A stretch of 8,500 bases of DNA from an uncultured Bacilli bacterium (GCA_947856335.1 CANUCD010000040.1:1-8500); one strand, 5' to 3'; counted from the first letter of the stretch, positions 1 through 6,775 are shown. Notes: generated by a model from the letters alone, not told the origin. Made by a program: numbers and translations.

Positions 1-54
1 AGCAACGCACTCGTAATGCGTAGGTCGAAGGTTCGATTCCTTTTTTCAGCACCA
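1..54 (+). tRNA. tRNA-Thr (anticodon CGU), 3' part only
   Basis: The window opens inside a tRNA. The anticodon stem is ACGCA (5-9) with TGCGT (17-21), enclosing the seven-base loop CTCGTAA (10-16). The anticodon is CGT at 12-14, with T33 before it and A37 after it, so it reads the threonine codon ACG. A five-base variable loop (22-26) is followed by a T arm with stem GAAGG (27-31) and CCTTT (39-43) around TTCGATT. The 3' acceptor strand is TTTCAGC (44-50), then discriminator A and an encoded CCA (52-54). The 5' acceptor strand and most of the D arm lie upstream of the window, so acceptor pairing cannot be checked. Confidence 0.93.
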
Positions 55-62
55 TAGCATTT

Positions 63-87
63 AACAAGTTTTATACTTGTTTTTTTA
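63..87 (+). terminator. Intrinsic terminator after tRNA-Thr
   Basis: AACAAGT (63-69) pairs perfectly with ACTTGTT (75-81) around a five-base loop, and a run of T follows directly (80-86). It lies nine bases past the tRNA CCA end, as expected for termination of a tRNA transcript. Confidence 0.8.
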
Positions 88-120
88 TTGTCTAATCTAT
101 GTATAGTTATTTACTTGGCA

Positions 121-150
121 TTTACTTTTTAAAGCTTTTTGTGATATTAT
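121..150 (+). promoter_or_regulatory. Putative promoter for the 184-483 gene
   Basis: An extended -10 element, TGA plus TATTAT (142-150), lies 18 bases downstream of a weak -35 match, TTTACT (121-126). Transcription would start near 157, about 27 bases before the GTG start. The -10 is close to the sigma-A consensus; the -35 matches at four of six positions. Confidence 0.5.
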
Positions 151-183
151 GGATTTCCAACGCTTAAAAAGGAGAATGATAAA

Positions 184-483
184 GTGTATTTATTTTTGTA
201 TTTAATAATGGTTAGTTTTAGTGTTTTAGTAATGGGTAGATTAGTAGCTTTTTTTATAAATAAAAATAAAGAAAACGGTATTGAAATATTAGATTATTCT
301 AAAACAAGAGAGATAATGGAAATGATTTTATTGTTCATAAAAGTTTCTCTTCCTATTATAAATATAATATATGCTTTATATATTTTAGTTAATATTCATC
401 TTATTTATCAGAAAAAAATAGCAATTTTATTTTTAGATGGTAAAGTAATTTTTCATAAAAAGTTTGGAGATATAAAATTTTAG
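184..483 (+). CDS. Small two-helix membrane protein of unknown function
   Basis: A 99-residue protein I do not recognise. The start is GTG at 184, chosen because AAAAAGGAGA (166-175) sits nine bases upstream; the first in-frame ATG (codon 9, at 208) has no ribosome binding site. Residues about 2-25 and about 47-75 are long hydrophobic stretches and probably cross the membrane. They are separated by a polar, charged linker (26-46), and a short basic tail (LDGKVIFHKKFGDIKF) follows. No catalytic motif is visible, and the first helix lacks a signal peptidase site, so it is likely an integral membrane protein. It ends with TAG, 49 bases before the next gene, with no clear terminator between, so co-transcription with the following pair is possible. 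The N-terminal position of the first helix and the absence of any recognisable domain leave its role open. Confidence 0.7.
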   Translation: MYLFLYLIMVSFSVLVMGRLVAFFINKNKENGIEILDYSKTREIMEMILLFIKVSLPIINIIYALYILVNIHLIYQKKIAILFLDGKVIFHKKFGDIKF

Positions 484-511
484 TGACTTCCTAAGTATTT
501 TGTAGTATCAT
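483..511 (+). promoter_or_regulatory. Weak candidate promoter ahead of the 533-1186 gene
   Basis: GTGACT (483-488) and TATCAT (506-511) are spaced by 17 bases and match the -35 and -10 consensus at four and five of six positions. Only 49 bases separate the two genes, so this may instead be a chance match within a continuous operon. Confidence 0.3.
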
Positions 512-532
512 AGATTTATTGGGGGATTTTTA

Positions 533-1186
533 ATGAAAGAATGTTTTTCACTTTATTTTAATGGTATAGAAATTGTACTTCCTAAAAGGGATGTTAGTTT
601 TGTTGGTGATATAGGAATTGTAAAAGTATTATATACGTTTGATATAGATGATGAGGCTTATGCTATAAATTTATATGGCGTTGTTAATCGTGATTATGAA
701 TTAGTTTTGGGTTATATTGCTGAAAATCAATTAGATAAAATAAATATTATGAAAGATAATTATATTTTGATTAAATATAGTAGAGATATGAAAGAGGAAA
801 TGCCTATATGTTGTCAATATCAATATAAAGATGGTAATATTTATTTAAATCAATTACCTATTTATGATTATGAAGTTTTAACAGACTCTGTTATTAAGAT
901 GAAAATTATGGAAGATGATACACATTTAGAAGTTTTGTTTGATATATTAAAACAAGAGGTTATTTCTAATTTTTATTATTTTATTGATGGGTTTACTTTT
1001 AATCAAGAATATCAGTGTATGGTTGCTAAAGCAGGATATTATATGATTGATGATAATAAACTTTATCATGAGATTATTACTTATATTGATATAAATGGTA
1101 GAATGCTAGAAGCATATTATGATATAAAAAGTGATACTTATTATGAAAATATAGAAGATATTTTAAAAGGGGGAGGAAGAAAATGA
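533..1186 (+). CDS. Hypothetical cytosolic protein, first of a coupled pair
   Basis: A 217-residue protein with no family that I recognise. The ATG at 533 follows a GGGGGA Shine-Dalgarno sequence (521-526) at good spacing. There is no signal peptide or membrane segment. The chain is acidic and rich in Tyr, Ile and Asp, with alternating hydrophobic and polar residues (for example around 20-65 and 170-205) suggesting mostly beta structure, plus a probable helix near 125-150. It has a CC pair near residues 93-94 and no metal-site or nucleotide-binding pattern. The last codons overlap the next gene: its TGA stop (1184-1186) shares bases with the ATG at 1183, the classic ATGA arrangement of translational coupling. 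The two products are therefore likely made in similar amounts and may act together. Function unknown. Confidence 0.8.
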   Translation: MKECFSLYFNGIEIVLPKRDVSFVGDIGIVKVLYTFDIDDEAYAINLYGVVNRDYELVLGYIAENQLDKINIMKDNYILIKYSRDMKEEMPICCQYQYKDGNIYLNQLPIYDYEVLTDSVIKMKIMEDDTHLEVLFDILKQEVISNFYYFIDGFTFNQEYQCMVAKAGYYMIDDNKLYHEIITYIDINGRMLEAYYDIKSDTYYENIEDILKGGGRK

Positions 1187-2160
1187 CATTAAAAATGGAA
1201 GTGTGTGATTGGATAAATATTTTTTTAGAGTTAGATAAATTAAAAAAGAAATATGGTAATTCTTATTTTAACTTAACTTTGATTTTTTTAGAGAAAATAG
1301 AAAATAAAGTGTTTTATCCTTTGAAAGAAAAAGTTATTTTGCTTGATTTATTAAGTGAATATGGAATAAATGATATTTCAATTATGAAACTTTTTTTAGA
1401 AAAAATAAATTGTATTTATGATTTTGCCAAAGTAGCTAAAAATATAGAGCTTGCTTATGAAAAATATGGAATAGATTCAGTTTTATTATATTTAAATGGT
1501 GATAGTAATAAAAGAAAAGTAAAAGTTAGTCAAAATAATTATGGTTATCGTAAAGCTTATTTTTCTAAAGATATTATTCCTTTTACTTTGTATGATTTTA
1601 AGCATGGACAAATGGAGTTAGTTTTAAATGCTAATTGGGAATTTATTATTGATGATGTTTCTTCGGTAAAAAGAGAAAGAACTTTTTGTACAGATGATTT
1701 TGGATTTAGAAGTGAGACACTACCTTTAAAAGAAGAGATGAATATTTATGATTTTCAAAAAGAGAAGTTTAATTGGATGAATCAATTAGTATTAAATTTA
1801 TCATATTTAGATCAAGATATTGAAATAGTAGTAGAAGATATAAAAGAAAATAATTTTACTTTAAATGATGGAATAAATAAAAAAACATCTATTTTAACAG
1901 ATGGGCTTATTTATACAAGTGATGGAAGACTTATTTCTAATCCAGATGGATACTTAGGGCAAATTCATGTAGTAGGGGCAGATGTTTTACTCTTATGTAC
2001 ACATGCTTTAGATAAATTACAGTTTAAACTTATTATTGATCCTGATTATTTAAAAGCTTATTTAGGACAGTTAGAGTCTTTACAAGAGAGGGGAATACTT
2101 TCCACGTTTCTTTCGATGTTTAAAAAAGATATTGGGTTTACCAGACATATTTCTAAATGA
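1183..2160 (+). CDS. Hypothetical protein, second of a coupled pair
   Basis: A 325-residue protein I do not recognise. The ATG at 1183 overlaps the stop of the upstream gene by four bases and is served by a strong GGGGGAGG (1169-1176) six bases upstream, inside that gene. There is no signal peptide or transmembrane helix, so it is probably cytosolic. Residues about 1-105 look helical (Leu-, Lys- and Glu-rich), while about 110-170 and 205-285 look beta-rich. A motif-like stretch GLIYTSDGRLISNPDGYLGQ lies near 246-265. The C-terminal 40 residues again look helical. Two orphan genes overlapping and directly upstream of rpsO suggest a small two-protein unit, but nothing in the sequence reveals a reaction. 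It ends in TGA, and no hairpin terminator is visible before the rpsO promoter, so some transcription could continue into rpsO. Confidence 0.8.
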   Translation: MTLKMEVCDWINIFLELDKLKKKYGNSYFNLTLIFLEKIENKVFYPLKEKVILLDLLSEYGINDISIMKLFLEKINCIYDFAKVAKNIELAYEKYGIDSVLLYLNGDSNKRKVKVSQNNYGYRKAYFSKDIIPFTLYDFKHGQMELVLNANWEFIIDDVSSVKRERTFCTDDFGFRSETLPLKEEMNIYDFQKEKFNWMNQLVLNLSYLDQDIEIVVEDIKENNFTLNDGINKKTSILTDGLIYTSDGRLISNPDGYLGQIHVVGADVLLLCTHALDKLQFKLIIDPDYLKAYLGQLESLQERGILSTFLSMFKKDIGFTRHISK

Positions 2161-2166
2161 TTTTAG

Positions 2167-2195
2167 TTGATTTTTGCTTATCTTTATAATATAAT
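2167..2195 (+). promoter_or_regulatory. Strong promoter of the rpsO operon
   Basis: TTGATT (2167-2172) and a perfect TATAAT (2190-2195) are separated by exactly 17 bases. A second overlapping TATAAT at 2185-2190 has poorer spacing to any -35. Predicted start is near 2202, giving a leader of about 79 bases before rpsO. Confidence 0.75.
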
Positions 2196-2214
2196 AGTCA
2201 TGTAAGTTTTATCT

Positions 2215-2274
2215 CGGTTTTAATTTACTCCTTAAATTATTACTTAGATTAAACCGTTTATAAAGAAAAGGAGG
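2215..2274 (+). promoter_or_regulatory. Candidate rpsO leader pseudoknot masking the Shine-Dalgarno sequence
   Basis: CGGTTT (2215-2220) pairs with AAACCG (2251-2256), and after one bulged T, AAT (2222-2224) pairs with ATT (2248-2250). Inside the loop, CTCCTT (2228-2233) is a perfect complement of AAGGAG (2268-2273), the rpsO ribosome binding site, which lies just past the stem. Together these make an H-type pseudoknot that would hide the start region. Ribosomal protein S15 is known to repress its own mRNA by binding leader structures, including a pseudoknot in E. coli, so S15 autoregulation is the natural reading. The pairings are seen; the regulation is inferred. Confidence 0.55.
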
Positions 2275-2280
2275 ATTATA

Positions 2281-2550
2281 ATGGCAGTTACTAAGAGCGA
2301 AAAAGCAAAACTTATTAAAGAGTTTGGCAAAAATGAAAAAGATTGTGGTTCAGCTGAAGTACAAATTGCTATTCTTACACAAGAAATCAATGATTTAACT
2401 GAACACTTAAAAGTACATAAACATGACTATCATTCTAATCGTGGTCTTTTAATGAAAGTTGGTAAGAGAAGAAAATTACTTGCTTATTTAAAGGATAATG
2501 ATGTTGTTAGTTATCGAAATGTCATTAAAAAGTTAGGATTAAGAAAATAG
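2281..2550 (+). CDS. rpsO: 30S ribosomal protein S15
   Basis: The 89-residue product has the usual length for bacterial S15, which binds the central domain of 16S rRNA early in small-subunit assembly and takes part in a bridge to the 50S subunit. Family landmarks are visible: the SAEVQIAILT segment (about 24-33), the HLKVHKHDYHSNRGLL rRNA-binding region (about 42-57), the basic VGKRRKLLAYL helix (about 60-70), and the C-terminal YRNVIKKLGLRK. The ATG is preceded by AAAAGGAGG (2266-2274), spaced six bases away. It heads an rpsO-pnp arrangement conserved across many bacteria. Its TAG stop is immediately followed by a terminator hairpin, and its leader can fold so as to hide the ribosome binding site. 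Confidence 0.98.
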   Translation: MAVTKSEKAKLIKEFGKNEKDCGSAEVQIAILTQEINDLTEHLKVHKHDYHSNRGLLMKVGKRRKLLAYLKDNDVVSYRNVIKKLGLRK

Positions 2551-2577
2551 GCACTAATGTTTTTAGTGTCTTTTTTT
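2550..2577 (+). terminator. Intrinsic terminator between rpsO and pnp
   Basis: GGCACTAA (2550-2557) pairs with TTAGTGTC (2563-2570), including one G-T pair, around a five-base loop; seven T follow (2571-2577). The hairpin begins on the last base of the rpsO stop codon. Since the pnp ribosome binding site starts four bases after the T run, pnp must be expressed by read-through or from a promoter inside rpsO. Confidence 0.85.
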
Positions 2578-2592
2578 ATAGAAGGAGTATAT

Positions 2593-4755
2593 ATGAAGAA
2601 AGTATTTAAGTTAGATTTTTTAGGAAGAGAACTTGTTGTAGAAACAGGAGAACTTGCTAAACAAGCAGACGGGGCAGTATTAGTTAGATATGGAGATACG
2701 GTTGTACTCTCTGTTTGTGTGATGGGTAAAGAAGTGATGGGACAAGATTTCTTCCCACTTCAAGTTTTATATCAAGAAAAATTATATTCTGTTGGTAAAA
2801 TACCGGGAGGATTTATTAAAAGAGAGGGTAGACCAAGCGATGCAGCAACACTTGCAGCAAGACTTATTGATAGACCTATTAGACCAATGTTTGATGAGAA
2901 TTTAAGACAAGAAATACAAGTTGTTAATACAGTTTTATCTGTAGATCCTGATAATTCTCCAGAAATGGCTGCTCTTTTTGGATCTAGTTTATGTCTTGGT
3001 ATTTCTAAAATACCTTTTGATGGACCTGTAAGTGGAGTTATTGTTGGTAAAGTAGATGGGAAACTAGTAATAAATCCAACGGCTTTAGAGGTTGATAAAA
3101 GTACTTTATCTTTAACTGTTGCAGGAACAAAAGATGCTATTTGTATGGTTGAGGCTGGAGCAGAAGAATTAAGCGAAAAAGAAATGTTAGAAGCTTTAAT
3201 GTTTGGGCATGAAAACTTAAAAAAACTATGTAAGTTCCAACAAGATATTATTGATGAGATTGGTAAAGAAAAAATAGAACTTCCGAAATTTGAGTTAGAT
3301 TCAGATATCCAAAGAGATGTAGAAGAATATGCGACAAAAGATATGTTAGAAGCTATTCAAATTAAAGATAAGTTAGAAAAATATGCAGCAATAGATGCAG
3401 TTAAAGAAAGAACAATTGAAAATTTTGCTGAAGTTTATGCTGAAGATGAAGATTGTGATGAAAAATTAAAACAAGTTGAGAAAATTGTTCATTTGATTGA
3501 AGCAAGAGAAGTAAGAAAACTTATTACAGATAAACATATTAGACCAGACGGTAGAAAAATGGATGAAATAAGACCACTTTCTTGTGAAATTGATTTACTA
3601 CCTCGTACTCATGGGTCAGCTGTATTTACAAGAGGTGAGACTCAATCACTTGCAACGACGACTCTAGGAGCAATTGGTGAACATCAAATACTAGATGGTT
3701 TAGGTTTAGAAGATTCAAAAAGATTTATGTTACATTATAATTTTCCAGCATTCTCTGTTGGTGAGACGGGTAGATATGGAGCTCCTGGTAGAAGAGAAAT
3801 TGGTCATGGAGCTTTAGGAGAAAGAGCCCTTGCGCAAGTAATACCTAGTGAAGAAGAGTTTCCTTATACGATAAGAGTAGTTAGTGAAATACTTGAATCT
3901 AATGGAAGTAGTAGTCAGGCAACGATTTGTGCTGGTTGCCTTTCTTTAATGGCAGCAGGTGTTCCAATTAAAGCGCCTGTTGCAGGTATAGCTATGGGGT
4001 TAATTGAATCTGAAGATAAGAAAAAGCATACTATTTTAACTGATATTCAAGGGCTTGAAGATCATATGGGAGATATGGACTTTAAAGTAGCTGGTACTAA
4101 AAAGGGTATTACAGCGTTACAGATGGATATTAAGATAAAGGGTATTACGGAAAAAGTTTTAAAAGAAGCACTTACGCAAGCTAAGAAGGCAAGACTTGAG
4201 ATATTAGATGTTATGACAAAGTGTATATCTGAACCTAGAAAAAGTTTATCTAAGTATGCTCCTAAGATTGATACATTTATGATAAATCCTGATAAGATAA
4301 AAGATGTTATTGGTCGGGGTGGAGATATGATAACTAAGATTATTTTAGAAGCTAGTAATGTTAAGAGTGTAAATGATAAAGATGCTGTTAAAGTTGATCT
4401 TGAAGATGATGGAAGAGTTATTATTTATCATACTGATGCATCTATTATTGCTAAGGCAAAAGCAATGATTCTAGATGTTGCAAGAGAAGTAGAAGAAGGA
4501 AAAATATATACTGGTAAAGTTGTTAAAGTAGAAGATTTTGGCTGTTTTGTTGAGTTATGGCCAGGATGTGAGGGATTAGTACACGTATCAGAACTCGATA
4601 CAAAAAGAGTTGATAAACCAAAAGATATAGTATCTGTCGGTGATAAATTGTTAGTTAAAGCTTTAGGATATGATACACGTGGTAGACTTAATTTATCTAG
4701 AAAACAAGCTTTACCAAAAATAGATAAAACTGATAGTAAGAAAAAAAATAAGTAA
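2593..4755 (+). CDS. pnp: Polyribonucleotide nucleotidyltransferase (PNPase)
   Basis: PNPase degrades RNA 3' to 5' by phosphorolysis, releasing nucleoside diphosphates, and works as a trimer in mRNA turnover. The start is set at ATG 2593 (720 residues), because AAGGAG (2582-2587) lies five bases upstream and the protein then begins in the family style (MKKVFKLDFLGRELVVETG). An in-frame ATG at 2557 would lie inside the terminator hairpin. Domains in order: first RNase PH fold (about 10-210), helical linker (about 235-310), second RNase PH fold (about 317-535), KH domain (about 556-612) with GRGG loop at 574-577, and S1 domain (about 637-706). The LEDHMGDMDFKVAGT motif carries D490 and D496, matching the catalytic aspartates D486 and D492 of E. 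coli. GRPSDAATLAARLIDRPIRP is the conserved RNA-contacting segment of the first core. All key parts are intact; length is typical. Confidence 0.98.
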   Translation: MKKVFKLDFLGRELVVETGELAKQADGAVLVRYGDTVVLSVCVMGKEVMGQDFFPLQVLYQEKLYSVGKIPGGFIKREGRPSDAATLAARLIDRPIRPMFDENLRQEIQVVNTVLSVDPDNSPEMAALFGSSLCLGISKIPFDGPVSGVIVGKVDGKLVINPTALEVDKSTLSLTVAGTKDAICMVEAGAEELSEKEMLEALMFGHENLKKLCKFQQDIIDEIGKEKIELPKFELDSDIQRDVEEYATKDMLEAIQIKDKLEKYAAIDAVKERTIENFAEVYAEDEDCDEKLKQVEKIVHLIEAREVRKLITDKHIRPDGRKMDEIRPLSCEIDLLPRTHGSAVFTRGETQSLATTTLGAIGEHQILDGLGLEDSKRFMLHYNFPAFSVGETGRYGAPGRREIGHGALGERALAQVIPSEEEFPYTIRVVSEILESNGSSSQATICAGCLSLMAAGVPIKAPVAGIAMGLIESEDKKKHTILTDIQGLEDHMGDMDFKVAGTKKGITALQMDIKIKGITEKVLKEALTQAKKARLEILDVMTKCISEPRKSLSKYAPKIDTFMINPDKIKDVIGRGGDMITKIILEASNVKSVNDKDAVKVDLEDDGRVIIYHTDASIIAKAKAMILDVAREVEEGKIYTGKVVKVEDFGCFVELWPGCEGLVHVSELDTKRVDKPKDIVSVGDKLLVKALGYDTRGRLNLSRKQALPKIDKTDSKKKNK

Positions 4756-4771
4756 AGATGCTTATTTTTTT
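4743..4771 (+). terminator. Weak hairpin terminator at the end of pnp
   Basis: AAAAAATAAG (4743-4752) pairs with CTTATTTTTT (4761-4770) around an eight-base loop, with T continuing to 4771. Only one pair is G-C, so it should be weak. The pnp TAA stop (4753-4755) lies in the loop, and the murI ribosome binding site begins three bases after the T run. Confidence 0.55.
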
Positions 4772-4785
4772 ATGGAAAGGAAAAT

Positions 4786-5511
4786 ATGATAGGAATATTT
4801 GATTCTGGTATTGGGGGAGTAACGGTATTTAAGGAAATATTAGGTGAACTTCCAAATTATGAATATGTTTATTATAGTGATTCTAAAAATAATCCTTATG
4901 GAGATAAATTTAGTGATGAGCTAATTAAAATTACTGATAGTATTGTTAGTTATTTAGTACAAATGGGATGTTGTGTTATTGTAATTGCTTGTAATACAGC
5001 TAGTGCTATATGTAAAGATTATTTAAGAAGAAAGTATGATATTCCTATAATTGCTATAGAACCTGCTTATAAAATGGTAAATGATATAAATAAAGATGGT
5101 AAGACACTTGTTTTGGCAACTAAGGGAACTCTTCAGTCTTCTAAGTTTAAATGCTTATATAATAAGTATGATAATCATAATACTATTTTATATGAATGTG
5201 TTGGACTTGCTGATTTAATAGAAAATGATAATGATGAAGAAATTGATAAATATTTAGATAATCATTTAAAAGATTTTAAGGGAGTAGAAAATGTTGTACT
5301 TGGTTGTACGCATTATCCTTTGATTAAAGATAAAATTAAAAAAGTACTGGGGGATGTTTTGTTTTTTGATGGAAGCAAAGGAGTATGTTTACAACTTAAA
5401 AAAATTATTCAAAAGAATAATATTAAATCTACTAATAGTTCTATTACTTTTATTGATTCTTCTTTATCAGAAGAAAAAGAAAAAAGATTTTTTGATATTT
5501 TAAAGCCATAG
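4786..5511 (+). CDS. murI: Glutamate racemase
   Basis: Interconverts L- and D-glutamate without a cofactor, supplying D-glutamate for the peptidoglycan stem peptide in the cytoplasm. The protein opens with the family signature GIFDSGIGGVTV, with D6 and S7 at the active site. The two catalytic cysteines are C69 in IACNTASA and C174 in LGCTHYPLI, and the NPYGD segment (36-40) is also conserved. At 241 residues it is slightly shorter than the common 255-270, the shortening apparently being near the C terminus. ATG 4786 follows GGAAAGGA (4774-4781). It lies 30 bases after pnp, separated only by a weak hairpin, so it probably belongs to the rpsO-pnp transcript. The closely related aspartate racemases share the two-cysteine plan, but the start signature and the CNTAS and GCTHYP motifs favour glutamate racemase. 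Confidence 0.94.
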   Translation: MIGIFDSGIGGVTVFKEILGELPNYEYVYYSDSKNNPYGDKFSDELIKITDSIVSYLVQMGCCVIVIACNTASAICKDYLRRKYDIPIIAIEPAYKMVNDINKDGKTLVLATKGTLQSSKFKCLYNKYDNHNTILYECVGLADLIENDNDEEIDKYLDNHLKDFKGVENVVLGCTHYPLIKDKIKKVLGDVLFFDGSKGVCLQLKKIIQKNNIKSTNSSITFIDSSLSEEKEKRFFDILKP

Positions 5512-5538
5512 ATTAACGATGTTGTTCTATGGCTTTTT
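5502..5538. terminator. Bidirectional terminator between convergent murI and the glycosyltransferase gene
   Basis: AAAGCCATAGA (5502-5512) pairs perfectly over 11 bases with TCTATGGCTTT (5526-5536) around a 13-base loop. On the plus strand it runs into five T (5534-5538); the minus strand has a shorter T tract after the stem. The murI stop is in one arm and the last codons of the minus-strand gene make up the loop and other arm. Confidence 0.8.
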
Positions 5539-6688
5539 GATATACTTGATATACTTTTTTAGCAAATGCTTCTTTAGTGTATTCTTGAATACTTAATAGA
5601 GTATTTTTCTTTAAATAATTATATAGCTTAGGGTTTTTAATTAACTTTTTAACTAATTGTTGATATTCTAAACTATCTTTAAATAAGTAACCATTATAGG
5701 AAGATATAATCATTTTTTTAAAACTATCATCATTTATACATAAAACAGGTGTTTTACTTGCTAGGGCTTCTATAATAGTTAATCCTTGTGTTTCAGTTTT
5801 AGAAAAAGAAGTAGCTATATCAAATAAATGATAATATACAGGAATTAAATCATAATTTACTTTACCAGTAAAAATCACATTTTTATCTATTTTAAGTTTT
5901 TGACATAGTTCTTTTAAGTTGTTTATTTCAGGTCCATCTCCCACTATCATTAGATAAAGATTGGGGTATGCTTTAATAAGTGGTTTAGTGCTTTTGATAA
6001 GTTCATCAAAACTTTTTTCAATAGCAATTCTACCTACAGAGCCAATAATAAAATCATGTGGTTTTATTTTGTATTGTTTTTTAAGTTTTTTTAGATCGTT
6101 TGTGATTTTAGCTGTCAATTTAAATCTGTTGGTATCTATTCCTGTTGGAATAACATTTATTTCTTTTTTGATATGATATTTTTTTATAAATAGTTCTTTT
6201 ATTTTGTCTGTTGGAACGATTAGACCATCACATTTTTTCTCACAAAAATATTTAGTTATTTTAATAACTACTTTTTTACCGAAGTTATTAAAGTGATTAT
6301 GGGTTACATAATATACATAATCTTCATATAAAGTGTGATAGGTATGAATAACAGGAATATTTAATTTCTTACTTACTATTCGAGAAAATACGCCTATACT
6401 AAATTCTGTTTGACTATGAATAATATCTAAGTTCCATCTTTTTATGATTTTAAAAGCTCTTCTTGAATATATTCCTGTTAATCTAGCATCATATATTTTT
6501 GTTTTAATACCAGGTATATAAATAATTTTATTTTTCTTATCATAACGAAAATGATAGTTTTTTAAATTAACAGTTACTATATAAACAGTATTACCCATCT
6601 TTTCTAGAGCTTCTTTTAACATTTTAATACTTGTTGTAACACCTGAGATATATGGTTCGTATGTTTCAGTAAAAATAGCTATTTTCAT
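5513..6688 (-). CDS. GT4 glycosyltransferase, probably a diacylglycerol glucosyltransferase
   Basis: A 391-residue GT-B fold retaining glycosyltransferase of family GT4. The N-terminal acceptor domain begins with IFTETYEPYISGVTTSI (5-21), a pattern typical of bacterial 1,2-diacylglycerol 3-glucosyltransferases and related lipid glycosyltransferases; HTYHTLYEDYVYYV (115-128) is also typical of that group. NVIPTGID (178-185) precedes the C-terminal donor domain, which has SVGRIAIEK (217-225), VGDGPE (249-254) and the E-x7-E motif at E299 and E307 that contacts the nucleotide-sugar. There are no transmembrane helices, but the chain is very lysine-rich, fitting attachment to acidic membranes. Likely role: making glucosyl-diacylglycerol, a membrane glycolipid and possible lipoteichoic-acid anchor. 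The exact sugar and acceptor cannot be read from the sequence; a mannosyltransferase is an alternative. ATG is preceded by AAAGGAGA (6702-6695 on the minus strand). Confidence 0.87.
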   Translation of the reverse strand: MKIAIFTETYEPYISGVTTSIKMLKEALEKMGNTVYIVTVNLKNYHFRYDKKNKIIYIPGIKTKIYDARLTGIYSRRAFKIIKRWNLDIIHSQTEFSIGVFSRIVSKKLNIPVIHTYHTLYEDYVYYVTHNHFNNFGKKVVIKITKYFCEKKCDGLIVPTDKIKELFIKKYHIKKEINVIPTGIDTNRFKLTAKITNDLKKLKKQYKIKPHDFIIGSVGRIAIEKSFDELIKSTKPLIKAYPNLYLMIVGDGPEINNLKELCQKLKIDKNVIFTGKVNYDLIPVYYHLFDIATSFSKTETQGLTIIEALASKTPVLCINDDSFKKMIISSYNGYLFKDSLEYQQLVKKLIKNPKLYNYLKKNTLLSIQEYTKEAFAKKVYQVYQKAIEQHR

Positions 6689-6706
6689 AATCTTTCTCCT
6701 TTATCT

Positions 6707-6712
6707 ATTATA
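6707..6712 (-). promoter_or_regulatory. Candidate -10 element for the glycosyltransferase gene
   Basis: A perfect TATAAT on the minus strand (6712-6707) lies about 19 bases upstream of the start codon and just upstream of the ribosome binding site. No good -35 is visible in the T-rich stretch above it. A promoter here is expected, since a terminator ends the upstream regulator transcript. Confidence 0.4.
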
Positions 6713-6730
6713 TAATAAAATAAAAGAAAA

Positions 6731-6775
6731 TAAAAACAAATTAGCTCATTATAGGATGATTTAAAGCTAATTTGT
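6731..6775 (-). terminator. Intrinsic terminator of the double-HTH regulator gene
   Basis: ACAAATTAGCT (6736-6746) is perfectly complementary to AGCTAATTTGT (6765-6775), an 11-base stem with an 18-base loop. Read on the minus strand, the stem is followed by a T-rich run (TTTTATTTTC). The regulator's TAA stop (6743-6741) lies inside the distal arm, so the gene's last ten or so codons double as terminator. Confidence 0.7.

Noticed and set aside
115..150. TTGGCA (115-120) as -35 for the first promoter
   Set aside because: Spacing to the -10 at 145 is 24 bases, too long for sigma-A; the extended -10 is a better explanation.
2557..2592. Longer pnp starting at ATG 2557 (12 extra residues)
   Set aside because: This ATG lies inside the rpsO terminator hairpin and has no ribosome binding site; ATG 2593 has AAGGAG at good spacing and gives the family N terminus.
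5961..6176. Plus-strand 71-residue reading frame
   Set aside because: It lies fully antisense to the well-supported glycosyltransferase gene and has hydrophobic, low-complexity content typical of a shadow frame.
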